NCBI GenBank assembly: GCA_014905825.1
Contig: JACGCN010000005.1
Coordinates: 1,674,001 to 1,738,000, forward strand
Reading direction: 5' to 3'
From: Lyophyllum atratum
Lineage: Eukaryota > Basidiomycota > Agaricomycetes > Agaricales > Lyophyllaceae
DNA length: 64,000 nt
Shown: piece by piece, positions 39,824 through 50,640 of the stretch
Layout: every line of letters starts with the position of its first letter
How positions within the stretch are numbered: the first letter of the stretch is position 1
Notes under the pieces: generated by a model
Seen by the model: the letters and a program-made list of their open reading frames with translations, nothing else
What the model was told of the DNA's origin: nothing
Databases searched by the model: none
Position numbers and translations under genes: made by a program

Positions 39824-40776
39824 TTAAGCCCCGATAGCGGCCGTTATTGGTGGAGCCTTGACGACCTTCTCCACAGTCAGCTTTGTAGTCTTCTCCTGAG
39901 CGCTGGAAGGCGGAGCAGCAGCCTCAGTCGGAGGTGACAACTTCGCCTTCTTCCTCTTCTTGAGAAGTGCTGATTGATTGACTGGCTTAGTAAATGGACG
40001 CAAATACAGACCAAAATGACATACCAGCGGATACAGCACTCTTCACGTTCTCAGTCAGCTCTCTGCTTTGCTCGAGATACTCGGTGTCGTCGAAACGATG
40101 TTTCTTCCCTGCAAGTGCTGGTGGCTGATCCCCTGCACCACTGCGTGAGGGTTCGCCTGAACCAATGGCCGGACTACTGGTAGAAGCACCAGTGGAGGGT
40201 TCGATGCCGAGTTTACGCTCAAGAGCCTCGAGCTTCGCCTTCTGAGCTGCTGCCTTTGCGGCCAGCCTTTCGGGTTCAGATTCAAGATATTCAGCGAGTC
40301 TAGAGAAAGGATCAGGCCAAGTCAGGAGCGACGACAACGTAGAAGGACGGTGGAACATACTTTTTGGCTTCCTTAATCGTGCTCAGTCTCCTGCCGCTTA
40401 GGTCCCTACACGAGTCATTGTTACTCGTCTTCTGACTGCTCATCCGCCCTCCAGCGGCCCTTAGCTGAGATCCGAAGCCACCCTTACCACCGACCAGTCG
40501 AGGTGTGAGCCGGAGAGTCACGAAGTTGCGGGTGGATACTGAGTCGGTCTGGGTGTCAGCGTGTAGAGAGGATATGGTCGCTGCAGGCGGTATTGCGCGC
40601 CCCCTATGGGTTGATAACACATAGCGAGAGGAGTCGCCGAAGGGCAATCCGATGTAACGTTCTTGAAGTAGCGAAGGAACATCGGAAATGGGGGTCGCCG
40701 ACGGAACGGTGAGAGTCAAGGAAGGGAAGGGAGAGAAAGTTTGGATGAGAATGGAGGTGGAGTCGACGTTGGCCAT
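39824..40776 (-). CDS. SDE2: Sde2 family protein with N-terminal ubiquitin-like fold
   Basis: Nuclear factor that aids excision of selected introns and telomere/replication-stress functions. It is made as a precursor whose ubiquitin-like head is cut off after a Gly-Gly. Exons descend 40776-40361, 40299-40025 and 39969-39824, giving 278 residues. The processing site is explicit: [14 protein letters not shown], with cleavage expected between GG and KGGFGS. The Ubl head (about 95 residues) has the alternating hydrophobic pattern ([17 protein letters not shown]). Downstream are [16 protein letters not shown] and a Lys-rich C-terminal segment. It is shorter than human SDE2 because the extended C-terminal region is absent. 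The cellular role is taken from work on the fission yeast and human proteins. Confidence 0.9.
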
Positions 40777-41148
40777 GCTGAATGGTGAGTAGTAAGGGAG
40801 AGGAGGAGTGTTTGTGCCTAATTGTCGGGAATTCGTTGAACAAACAAGGCGAATTCCGAATTCCGATGGGGTGCATACCTCACGCTCTCATTCTTCATTC
40901 AAGTTCATTGCACAAGTACTCCTGCTTTTCGACGGAGGAAACTTGTAGTCTAGCCCTACACTACTCTCTTCATGTCCCACACGAAGCCGGACGAAGCCCT
41001 GAAACTGCGTATCGTCTGCCGTAGATCCGATACTCCATCACTGATGGGTGCGACGGCCTGCTAGGATCAACATATAAAAGCGCAGCCTCTACGGTGCTCA
41101 ACTTCAGATTTGTAATCTCAACGAACACCTCCCATATCGCTGTGCGTT
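40777..41148. promoter_or_regulatory. divergent promoter with TATA box for the secreted protein gene
   Basis: TATAAAAG at 41073-41080 lies 69-76 bp upstream of the ATG at 41149. The rest serves the divergent Sde2 gene. Confidence 0.6.
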
Positions 41149-42187
41149 ATGTTCTGTGCTCTGATTCTTGTGGCCCTGGCTGGCTACGTCTCTGCCCAGT
41201 AAGTGCCACCCACCTCACGGACGGCCAGCACGATATCTAATCCTTTTGAACCAGACTTTCTTCAGGATGCAAGACGGCCCTCCTTTCGATCTCGACCAAC
41301 CCAGATGCCGCTGCTTGTCTCACCCCAAGTGCCCTGATCCCCGCTCTTTCGGGCTCGCAGAACACAACTATGCTGGATACAATCGACACCTGGGTGACCA
41401 CCATGTGTGCTGCCAGCCCCTGCAGTGATGCTACCATATCTGCCGTGGTTAAGAATATCACCACGGGATGCGCTGGGGACGCTAGCGTGTCGTCGGCATT
41501 GCTGGAGAACATACACAGTGCGCAATTTATCTACCCGACTGTTCGGAAGATCCTGTGCTTGAAGGAGTACGACTACGGCTTTCAGATAGAGATCATATGC
41601 TAATCTTGTCTCTCCAGCTCTGGCAAGAATTGTGTGACCCAGACATTGGCCAACGTCCAAACCTTCATGAGCAATGGCAACAAGGCCATCACGAACCTCT
41701 CGGACAGCAACTTTGGCGCTCTCATCGCCAGCGCCGGTTCCTTCGTCGGCAAGTTGGAGGCCGACGCACCAGCAGCAGCACCCCGAACGCGTTCCATGAG
41801 ATTCGGCGTGCGCTCCGCCAACCAGACGCAGACGCCCTCGCCAAAGACCCCTTCGAGCCTGCCCGCGAATATGACTTGCACCACCTGCATCAAGTCGGCG
41901 GCGCAGATCATCAACAACGATTACCCGGGCTCGGTGGACAAGATGTTTCCAGGTCTCGCAGAACTTTGCAGTATGAAAGTTACAAGTACGTTCTGCGCAT
42001 CAGTTTATCCGGGGTTGTGGGAGCTGATTGCGTTTGACGGATAGCTAATACTACAGCGAATGTCACCAAAGCTGCCAGTCTTCACTCCTCTGCGACTGGG
42101 TTGGGTTCCCTTTTGACGGGTGGAACCTATCTTGGCGCATACATGGCTACATTGGTGATGACGATAACTGCTGTATCCCTGGGTTAG
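41149..42187 (+). CDS. secreted cysteine-rich GPI-type protein, paralogue A
   Basis: Function unknown. Exons are 41149-41198, 41255-41566, 41618-41985 and 42057-42187, closing in frame at 286 residues. A signal peptide (ALILVALAGYVSAQ) is followed by a domain with regularly placed cysteines (SGCKTALL, AAACLTPSAL, TTMCAASPCSDATI, ITTGCAGD, ILCLKD, KNCVTQTL, MTCTTCIKSA, AELCSMKV). An Ala/Ser/Thr/Pro linker precedes MTCTTC. The hydrophobic end (YLGAYMATLVMTITAVSLG) after a Ser/Gly-rich stretch fits a GPI signal. N-glycosylation sites are present. The intron positions, signal exon and cysteine order match the gene at 42693, so the two arose by tandem duplication. A cell-surface role is inferred. 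Confidence 0.85.
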
Positions 42188-42592
42188 TCATCATTCTGAA
42201 TATATGTGGTTGGCGATGAAAGGTTGGGAGAGAGGATGTCCACCAAGGGGCTCAAACGGTTAATTTTTCGACCTGAGATGTGTTATCCGTCGAGTCAACT
42301 TCCATGGGATGACCATGGGCCCCAGGCTCCCAAAGGGTAACAAAGCCCACACCAACGTCAGTCTTTATGTCGTTACAGGGAGCATGCCCTCAGAAATCGT
42401 TCAATAGTTGAAAGGGTCGCGCGTCCATATCACTTGCCGATGCATTGCAGGCTGCAACCGCCCGCAACCATCATCAGCCAAGTCGCGACACCTTCGGCCA
42501 TCACGGTTTCATCAGAGCATTTCCTGAAAAGGAGGGCGTTTCATCAGCGGATCATCATCATGCTGAAACGCGCCCCTATGGACTCTGGAGAG

Positions 42593-42600
42593 TATAAAAA
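42593..42600 (+). promoter_or_regulatory. TATA box of paralogue B
   Basis: TATAAAAA lies 93-100 bp upstream of the ATG at 42693. The 505-bp gap 42188-42692 is otherwise without gene signal. Confidence 0.6.
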
Positions 42601-42692
42601 GATGCTCACCAGCATTCCGAATTCCCCAGATTTGATATCTCATCCACCCTCACACCGTTGAACGGTCGTACTCATCCTCCTTTCGATTCAAT

Positions 42693-43733
42693 ATGATGTT
42701 CCGCTCCATCACGATCGCTGCCCTGGTTGGCTTTGTATCTGCAAACTCGTACGTGCCCCATTTTATCCCAAGGATTTGAATCTCGTTTAGGACACCCGTA
42801 GCTGACTGGCGTTTTTATCCTCTTCCTGCAGATATTCGATTGGATGTATGAACACATTGATCGACATTGGACAAAATGCCGAGATCGGCGCTTGCCTGAA
42901 GCCCGCTCTGCTCCTTCCTATCCTGGTCGGTGTTGGGAATGGCCCCGAGTCTGTGATCGGTTATATGGACACTTGGTTGGCGAGCATGTGCGGCTCTCCG
43001 GCGTGCAGCGATAATGCGCTTAACGCGGTCGTCACCAACATCACCAAGGGATGCTCGGTGGAATTTGGTCTGGGTCCGGTTCAGGAGACGCTCGAGTTTG
43101 TCAAAACCAACTACAGGACTGCACGGAGAGTCGCGTGCCTGAAGGAGTGAGCGTTCAACTGTCCCGTTCTATGGATTTTGACTAACACCCTGCGTTTAAT
43201 AGTGGACAGGTGAATTGCGTTACGGGGACGCTCAGGAACGTGGAGGCGCTCACGGGCACGATGAATCTGAATGAGAAGAATATCGTAGCCATCGTTAAGG
43301 CTACCAAAGCCGGACTCCCCTCCAAGCTCCTCTGCACGAATTGCATGAAGGGAGCGTATGTGATGATCAGCACAAATGTTCGTGATGCTTTCACGGCCAG
43401 CGACACCAAGTTTATCACGGACACTTGTGGCCCTGCATTTGTTGGTGAGTAGGCTTTAGTGTTTCTCTTCGTTCATTCGTTGATTATACATGCGTTCAAG
43501 ATGGTGGAATGCCTCCCGGCCTCATTGACTCGGCTTGGGAGCCATCTGCCGCCCCACCAGCGACCACGACTTCTTCCGCCACAACCTCATCTACGCCCAC
43601 GCCTACATCTACACCTACACCTGCTGTGACACCACTGAAGAAGAACGCTGCTCTTGGCGGTCCTTCCATCCTGTCATCTGGTGCATTTATGGCGATTTCT
43701 GGTCTTACCATCCTCGCGGCTGGGATGGCGTAA
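42693..43733 (+). CDS. secreted cysteine-rich GPI-type protein, paralogue B
   Basis: Function unknown; tandem paralogue of the gene at 41149. Exons are 42693-42748, 42832-43146, 43203-43444 and 43501-43733, giving 281 residues. A second ATG directly follows the first. The signal peptide is SITIAALVGFVSA. The domain repeats the same cysteine order (SIGCMNTL, IGACLKPALL, LASMCGSPACSDNAL, ITKGCSVE, RVACLKD, VNCVTGTL, LLCTNCMKGA, TDTCGPAF). It then has a Thr/Ser/Pro stalk and a hydrophobic tail (SGAFMAISGLTILAAGMA) typical of GPI attachment. The internal Ala/Ser/Pro linker of copy A is missing here, and the stalk is instead longer at the C-terminus. Confidence 0.85.
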
Positions 43734-44548
43734 TGGGAGCTTATACGTACATGGGAGTGAGAGGCGGTGGTTCGTCGCTTCGGGTTTTTACATTGCATCG
43801 CATCAAGCAAACGATGGAGTTTCGGGAGCTGGATCACTCGAGGCGTTCATCGTCTGATATCTACCAACAGCCGTTGGTAGATGGAATCATGTTGCTAGGT
43901 ATTCGCAAGATATGTACGGTACTTATCTATCTACATATTCATTGCGATTTTCTATGGCTTGAGAAACTACCACCTTCACCGCTATGCAAACCCGCCGCCT
44001 GAAATCACAACAAATCCTACTGGGCGGCCATGTTTTTGGAACAGAAGTTTACGCTGACCGTCGTCAAACCCAAGATGTTCGTGCGAATATGAGCAGGATG
44101 ACAGCGTGATCGTGAGTCTGAAATTGCCCCCACCATATGCGCATGCTAACACAATTACAGTGGCATGATGTACATGAACCTCGATACCGAGCTTCTCACC
44201 GTTATCCAAGCTAACAACGCCTCTGGGTCTTTTCTTGGCCTGACTGAATCCCTGGAACTTGCGCTTCTTCATTCAACGCTCCGATGTTGTAGGAAATGCT
44301 AGACAACTCGCATCTACTTGTCAATGGACACTGACAGGTGCGAGTCACTTGTCCGTAAAACAGTTGACAATGACACCACCCGCATCGCTGCCGCACTCTG
44401 ACACTGAACAGTCAGGCTGAGTTTAAAGACCCTGCCTTGCGATACGCGTATTGTGACTAGTACTTATAGACACCTCCTCGAAAGGATAGTCTTCTCCCCA
44501 TTCTGCGCTCTCTTCCCTCCAACATCGAATTACAAAAACATTTTACAT
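43734..44548. promoter_or_regulatory. intergenic, promoter of the first unknown paralogue
   Basis: 815 bp. A cluster of TGACA elements lies at 44325-44377 (GGACACTGACAGG and GTTGACAATGACACC), 170-225 bp upstream of the ATG at 44549. A near-identical element lies before the second paralogue. No other gene is convincing. Confidence 0.45.
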
Positions 44549-45468
44549 ATGCACCAAGAGCACAACATCCCCTGGAACTCCCTCGCATCCAACTTCAGAT
44601 TCATCCGCGACAACGCCCGATTCACTCCCCGTATATCTGGATTCTTTGTCCGCAACCTTCCTACACAGGCCAAGACGCTCAACCATTTTGCGCGAGTCTT
44701 GTCCACAACAATCACAACATTCGCCGAAACCGAGCGCACCAAATATAACACCTCCTTCGATGCTCCCAATTCCGGCAAGCTCTTCACCGACGAGCTGCGC
44801 GACCGGTATCCGGATTATATGAACGAAAAGAACCAACGCATAGAGCATTGGATAGAGCGTGCCACAACATCCTCTTACCCACCCCACAACAAGTACTACG
44901 ATACCAGTCAAGCGGACCTCGCGGAGGTAGTGAAGATCCTCATCAACGAGAACCAAATGCCGGTGCTCTTTATGCTCGCCCACCATCCACTCATCCCAAT
45001 ACATAGTCTACATCATCTCAGCTGGGGACATATTTCGGTTTTTCGCGCGTCGCCGAAGCTGCTCTCCACACTTATATCTTCTTCAACCTTTGTGCGGCGA
45101 CGGACACCCTGCGTGGGGGTGAATACTTGGAAATTCCCGAGTATGAATCCATGATTCGCGAGATAACGTATCCCATGGATTATCCTGCACAACAGCTCCC
45201 ACACCGTGGATTCCTTTCATACTTGCCGAAGGATCCCAAATCTACGTTACCTGAGGCGCATCGCGACCTTCCCGGACTCCGGGATTACATGAAGAGATCG
45301 TTCAGCCTGCTTTACCGCTACGAGATGTTGGTGCGGGAGTGCAATTTGCATCTGGAATGGGAAACACTTATCGCTGAGGTGTTCGAGTATTGGATCAGGA
45401 TCAGAGGTGTGAAAATCGACTGCCTTGTTGATGAAGTAGATGACGAGTACCTAAAACGGTTCACCTGA
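44549..45468 (+). pseudogene. unrecognised family, paralogue C, broken by a one-base deletion
   Basis: Intronless gene of a family I do not recognise; no signal peptide or membrane helix. The first frame runs from the ATG (MHQEHNIPWNSLASNF, TDELRDRYPDY, EKNQRIEHWIERA, TSQADLAEVVKILINENQ) to HLSWGH. It then slips: homology to the second copy continues one frame over (FGFSRVAEAALHTYIFFNL, MDYPAQQLPHRGFLSYLPKD, SLLYRYEMLVREC) to the stop at 45466-45468. Two bases (45032-45033) stand where the intact copy has a codon, so one base is missing. The span of 920 nt is one less than a multiple of three. Either a recent pseudogene or an assembly error; both halves remain otherwise open. Confidence 0.75.
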
Positions 45469-46096
45469 TGTACTTACCTTAATGGCATTGTACAACACCC
45501 CCGGATGACCCTCGCCTGATATAATACGACGGGTCCATGACATTGCCACTTCACAATGGCTAAGACCACAGTTAGATAGATCAACGTACACGTAGATTCG
45601 GCTACACCCTCCAATGTTAAGAATTAGAAGGTGATCTACCCTATGTGTAAATTTACCTTTAGTCCAACAACGGTTGCAGTTTCTCGTATCCCTGAAAACA
45701 TCGATGGCACATGCTTAGCGTTCAGCCGCCCGCACAGATATTCGAATATTATATGTGAACCTGCCTTTTTTGACGTCCAGGCCGCAGAGTGCGGGCCCGT
45801 CTAATTCAACGTCATTCGGGCCAAGGCTGGTCGGCACCGTTGACACTGACAGTCGCAAATGTTCGGCGGTCATGGTGACTGTAACATGACAGGTAGTAAT
45901 CAGTCTACCTCTTTAAATGTGAAGTATAAGAAGCAAATACAAGATCCCGAAGAGCTTGGATCTGTTCAAGTTATCCTGACCCAGACTTTGCAGGCTCCTG
46001 AAGTCATATACTCGTAGGTGAGAACATGAGCTGTCTTCTGAGGGCCAGGACGTATGAACTGAATCAAAAAGCAGCAAGAAACGACCTTTGTAGATA
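45469..46096. promoter_or_regulatory. intergenic, promoter of the second unknown paralogue
   Basis: 628 bp. CCGTTGACACTGACAG at 45837-45852 matches elements before the first paralogue. TGACTGTAACATGACAGG follows about 30 bp later. Confidence 0.45.
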
Positions 46097-47032
46097 ATGC
46101 ACCAAGAACACACAATTCCGTGGAACGCCCTCGCCTCCAATTTCAAATTCAGCCGCGAAAACCCACATTTTACACCCCGTCGCACCGGGCTCTTCCCACG
46201 CAACCTCTCCACCCAAGCCCAAACACTCAACCACTTCGTGCGCATTCTGCACAAGACCATCACCGCCTTTTCCGAGACCGAGCGCGCGAAATATGGCGCC
46301 TCCTTTGATGCCCCAACCTCGGGTAACCTCTTTTCGGATGAGCTACGTGATCGCTACCCAGAATACCTGGACGAGAAGAATCAGCGCATCGAGAACTGGA
46401 TTGAGCGCGCCAAATGCTATTACAATCCTCCCAATCTCGGGTACACGACCAGCCAGGCAGATCTCGCCGAGGTGGTGAAGATTCTCATCGCCGAGAACCA
46501 GTTGGAGACGCTCCTGATGCTCGCGCACCACCCAGAGATCCCCCTAGGCACGCTGCGGCACCTTAGTTGGGGTCACCACTTTGGCTTCTCGCGCGTCATG
46601 GAGTCTGCGCTGCAGGCGTACGTTCTGCTTAACCTCTTTGCTGCGGCGGGCTTGCTGGAGAGGGGCGAATACCTGGAGACCTGGGAGTACAAGCTCATGG
46701 TGAGGACATCTACGCAGAGCATGGACTATCCCGCGCAGCAGCTGCCACATCGCGAGTACCTCAAGGCGCTGCCGAAGGACACCGCGTCGACGATGCCGGA
46801 GGTGCATCGTGATTTTGCCCGTCTGCAGGAATACTTGAAGACGATCTTCTGCCTGCTATATCGCTATGATGTGGTTGTGCGGGAATGTGGACTGGATCCG
46901 CAGTGGGAGGGCGAGATCGTGGGGCTGTTTGAGTATGATATTGGGACGGGAGTGCGGATCGAGGCACGCACGATCGAGGGAGAGTATATCAAGCGGTTTG
47001 TTTTGAGTCCAGCCCCACATGCGATAAACTAG
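46097..47032 (+). CDS. unrecognised single-exon protein, paralogue D
   Basis: Predicted 311-residue protein without introns, in a region where nearly every gene is split. Visible segments are MHQEHTIPWNALASNFKF, TQAQTLNHFVRIL, SETERAKYGASFDAP, SDELRDRYPEYLDEKNQRIE, TSQADLAEVVKILIAENQ, LLMLAHHPEIPLGTLRHLSW, MDYPAQQLPHREYLKALPKD and LLYRYDVVVRECGLDPQWEG. It is mostly helical with conserved Trp, His and Arg positions shared with the broken copy at 44549; about two thirds of positions look identical by eye. No signal peptide, transmembrane segment or known catalytic motif was found. A cytosolic, lineage-restricted protein is the most I can infer. Confidence 0.75.
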   Translation: MHQEHTIPWNALASNFKFSRENPHFTPRRTGLFPRNLSTQAQTLNHFVRILHKTITAFSETERAKYGASFDAPTSGNLFSDELRDRYPEYLDEKNQRIENWIERAKCYYNPPNLGYTTSQADLAEVVKILIAENQLETLLMLAHHPEIPLGTLRHLSWGHHFGFSRVMESALQAYVLLNLFAAAGLLERGEYLETWEYKLMVRTSTQSMDYPAQQLPHREYLKALPKDTASTMPEVHRDFARLQEYLKTIFCLLYRYDVVVRECGLDPQWEGEIVGLFEYDIGTGVRIEARTIEGEYIKRFVLSPAPHAIN

Positions 47033-47472
47033 GAAAACATCTCTCTGACCTAAATCAAACGAGATTTCCCAAGGACACGATGCAAAGGATGTCGAATTGG
47101 TTATATTTCCTTCTATTGATCATGGTGCGAAAACTGTAATCGACGAGGTAAAAGAAGCAATCCTCCAACATACAACATGATTTGCTTGAATAAAGTCCTG
47201 ACGTGGAAACTTGCCTTGTAAACGACAAGGTCATAGCCCTAATCTCGAGTTAACCAGGAGCCTTCGAAGGATGATATTCTGTCCGATTCGCAACCACAGT
47301 CAAAGAGGATAGTTTCACATCGCACCGACAGGGCTAAGGGAAGGAAGCCTATTCCGTTCGCGTTGTAGACAGAACAGTGCGGCGCAAGTACGGTAGTAAT
47401 TCTAATACCAGTTAACATACAAACCAGTCCCATCCGTTCCAGAACATAATCATACAGATCCGAGTCACTCGT
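47033..47472. other. intergenic between convergent genes
   Basis: 440 bp, no coding signal. Confidence 0.5.
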
Positions 47473-48809
47473 TCACTCCTTCTTCCCCGCCTTACTTCCT
47501 GTGCCCCACACAACCTCCTCCACGGCCTTCCTCTTACCCTGCCACGCGAGCACAAGCCCTTTCTCCCAAGTGCGCAGTGGGCTGAACATGCCCACACGCT
47601 TCTGGTAGGCCCTGTACTCCTTCGGGTACTTGCTCAGGCTGATAGACTCCGTGAATATGGTGGATGAAAAGAAAAGGGCGGAGAGTGAGAGGGCAGGAAT
47701 GAGATTGGCGAGTGGCGCGAGAAGGCGTTCGAGGATAGGGATGAGGACGTAAGGGTTCTGGCGAATGACAGTGATGGAGGGAATGAGGTGGAAGGGTGAC
47801 GAGGTGAAGGAGAGGTGTGGGGGTGCAGGCGCAAGCAGAGGGAAGAAGGTGATTATCCACTGATGAACCGAGCCACGAGTTAGTTTTGCTTCAGGTATAG
47901 AATTCACAAGAAAGGAACTCACCCAGAACGACTGCTCGCAGAGGAAATTAGGATGGCGAGAGTACGCCCAGAGTCCTCGGGTAATGAACCCCCTTTTAGC
48001 GTCCTCCGGGGTGAAGTTCAGGCGTGCACCAGGCCATTGCTGCTTCTTGTCGTAAGGCTCGACGCCATTTTCCCCTTTCTCAGACGCTAGATAGGCATGC
48101 TTATAGGAGTGGTAGGCCCATTGTTGGTTGTCCGAGGTAAATTCAAACGCAAGGTCTACGAGCGCGAGTGCCGCGAGGAGAAGATCGGAAAGGGCGAGAG
48201 AGTCATGTGGTTGCATCGTCGACGCGATTTTGGTGGGCATGCCAAGGAGGAGCAGAAGGACGTTCTGGGTGGCAGCGATGAATGTGAGGTTGGTGAGCTG
48301 GAAAAGCCATGCAGGGAGCTTGGCTCGGAGAACTGCCCAGCGGTAGTCTTCATCTTGACTAAGTTTGAATTAGCCGCGTTACGGATCTCACACAGAAGCT
48401 ATACATACAGTTTGAAGAGACCTCGGCGGTACGTATTGTACGACAGGCTGCAAAGCAGGAAAGGGATGAGTAAGGCGGATACAGGCGGATAGGCGTGTAA
48501 GGCGCACCGACACATCCATACGAAGACTATTCCGAACATCAAGAGCGCCCTGGGGCTAAAATCTTTGGCTACAGCCCACCCAAGGTCCTTCGGTGTATAC
48601 GGACATAGTGGAAACAAAGGCTCTTGCGGCCAAAGAGGCATGAGTGCATAGTACGCAGTGTAGATGGTTGGCAGAAAGGTCCATAATCGATCGACCTGGG
48701 AAACGTTGGCGGTGAGGAGAGATAGAATCCATGTTACGGCCGTTGTAGCAATACAGAACTGAGCGGGCCACTGGTATGCTGCGGGTACAGATGCGAGTAG
48801 TGCGTCCAT
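47473..48809 (-). CDS. membrane protein, DUF1295 / steroid 5-alpha-reductase C-terminal family
   Basis: Multi-pass membrane protein of the broad steroid 5-alpha-reductase-like group, predicted to act in the ER on a lipid substrate with NADPH; the substrate is not known. Exons descend 48809-48409, 48358-47923 and 47859-47473, giving 407 residues. Hydrophobic helices start at residue 15. Family landmarks are VSQVDRLWTFLPTIYTAYY, SYNTYRRGLFKLQDEDYRW, GLWAYSRHPNFLCEQSFW (the R-H-P-N-F-x-E-Q signature) and SLSKYPKEYRAYQKRV near the C-terminus. The tail is Lys-rich and ends in Gly-Lys-Lys-Glu. The isoprenylcysteine methyltransferase fold is related, but the signature favours DUF1295. Confidence 0.88.
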
Positions 48810-50519
48810 GGTGAAGCGGTTCAAGTTGTTGACCAACTTTTATACAGACAACAGGTAGCCTCGATGACAGCCTCGATCGTGCGACGTCGTCGTCGTTTGG
48901 CCCGATATCGCCACGCACATGTGACTAATCTACGCGCGTCGCGACCTCTTGCAAGCCGCACATCGTCATCGTTCATCAACATCGCACCGAGGATTTAAGT
49001 TTCAACTGGTCGGTCTCAGAATGCGCACGCCATCCGGCGATCCAGCCACATATCTCGATCCAGTCCCGCCTTCCCAAACCGTATAAATAGGGCCCGAAAA
49101 CATTGTTTTGAAGTAGCTACTTTTCCCCCCGATAATTCTCATCGCACACTGCGCTCTATATCTCTTCAATACTGGTCTCTGGCCCTTCTCCCGTCCGCTT
49201 CTCCTTATCGGAAACACGACTACAAATAGGCTCTATCGGATTGATCATGGAGTGAGCATGTATATGTACGGCGGCCACAGAAACCTTACCCCTGACCGAC
49301 TCCCGAGACGCTATGCTGTGAATAACGTTGATTGGTAAATACTGAATATTTTCAGCTGTAGTTCAGTCCTTTTACTAATATCCCATCTCACCATGTCATA
49401 CAGAATCCCCTGCGCTCGTTGCCTCGCCAAGAATGGTCGGTCCTGTGCGCTCAGGAATCGTAGGTACGTCGTCTACTTATGCATAAGGCGCCAAGCTTTT
49501 GAACTCGATCACGTCAGGATCGGGTGTTTTCCAGTAAAAGTGACCACAAGTGACGCTCAGCAATTTTCTTCATTGACGTTGCGGTGAGAGGCCAACACCT
49601 AGGTATTAGTCTGTACTGCTCATCGCTCTAGGCTGTTCCGTGTTGAGCTATTCTTCCTCGTGCAGATGCAGACCTTACTGGTCAGATCGTTAGCAGAATT
49701 CGTCGTTCGACGCCGGCGATCTTGCCAACAGTCATAACAAGGGCAATATCATAACAAGCCGTCCTATAACCCGTTGAGACAGTGTAGAGATTACTACCAC
49801 ACCGGCGCTTAACCAATCCTCTGAGAAACACAGTTCACGGCCGTAACCTATACGGCCGTGGCCCGCACGAGGGATGACGTGCAGTCCTGGAGTTCAAGTG
49901 CTCAAGCCGCAGGTCGCTACAACCGGGGATAATTCAACACATCCTTTGGGGGAAGGGAATAAGCCATTGACCAGAATAAGGAGAAGAAAAAAATTGTGAT
50001 TTCTTTACGTTTCTTCCATTCACGACAAACTGGTAGAGGCACATGCGGCGTTGGGAATATCCCTCGATCTTGCGGGATTTCTAAAGGTGTGAGGATGAGG
50101 AACAAAAAACTCAGATCGCACAGTTCATGATGCGCGAGACGAGAGAGCGAGACGCGCGTGAACGAGAAGAGAAACAAAATACGGTATATTCGAGTACCTA
50201 GCGTAGCGCACGTAGACAGGACAGGAATGAGAACAGAACATAGTGATATGGAATAGAAAACGGGAGCCGAAAATCTGGGGAATATGAGGAAACATGAGAT
50301 ATCTAATCTAATCTATGTATCGTGATGAGTCGGTCTGACGTATCGTCGCCGTCGTCAATCAGCTCCAGCATATTATATATCAATCGTTCTCTAATCAATT
50401 ATTCACTAGGTCTACGAACTCTAGCTGATGCAAAGTAGTTCCGTCTCAAAACGGTGGGTCCTCGGGCGTTCAGGGTTATCTCTCCATCTCATATATCTCT
50501 TCCAACATGTCTATGCATC
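48810..50519. other. gene-poor stretch with one exon-like ORF and a perfect hairpin
   Basis: 1.7 kb without a firm gene. At 49393 an ATG in good context opens MSYRIPCARCLAKNGRSC and reaches an AG|GTACGT donor near 49464; the Cys spacing recalls fungal Cys-rich fingers, but no following exon was found. A 10-bp perfect inverted repeat with a 5-nt loop lies at 49836-49860. Confidence 0.35.
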
Positions 50520-50640
50520 GCCACCGTAGCACAATGGTTAGTGTGTCGCTTTCCTACTTGGGGTAAGGATTAGCTTCTAATTATAGAACTAATCCCCTGG
50601 AGTAAGGCGGAGGTTGCGGGTTCGAGTCCCGTCGGTGGTT
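50520..50640 (+). tRNA. tRNA-Arg (anticodon CCU) with 48-nt intron
   Basis: Cloverleaf read by eye. The acceptor stem GCCACCG (50520-50526) pairs with CGGTGGT (50633-50639), the first pair being G-U. The D arm is GCAC/GTGT. The anticodon stem is TCGCT with GGCGG. Anticodon CCT is at 50553-50555 with A37. The T arm GCGGG-TTCGAGT-CCCGT is canonical. The intron 50557-50604 begins one base after the anticodon, the standard nuclear position, and folds on itself (GGATTAG with CTAATCC). A run of T residues right after the gene is the Pol III terminator. Confidence 0.85.
50557..50604 (+). other. tRNA-Arg intron
   Basis: 48 nt after position 37, with a 7-bp internal stem extended by GGGG/CCCC. This is long for a fungal tRNA intron and well structured. 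Confidence 0.75.

Noticed and set aside
43535..44002. 155-codon plus-strand open frame
   Set aside because: It is a shifted frame over the last exon of the secreted protein gene and its 3' flank.
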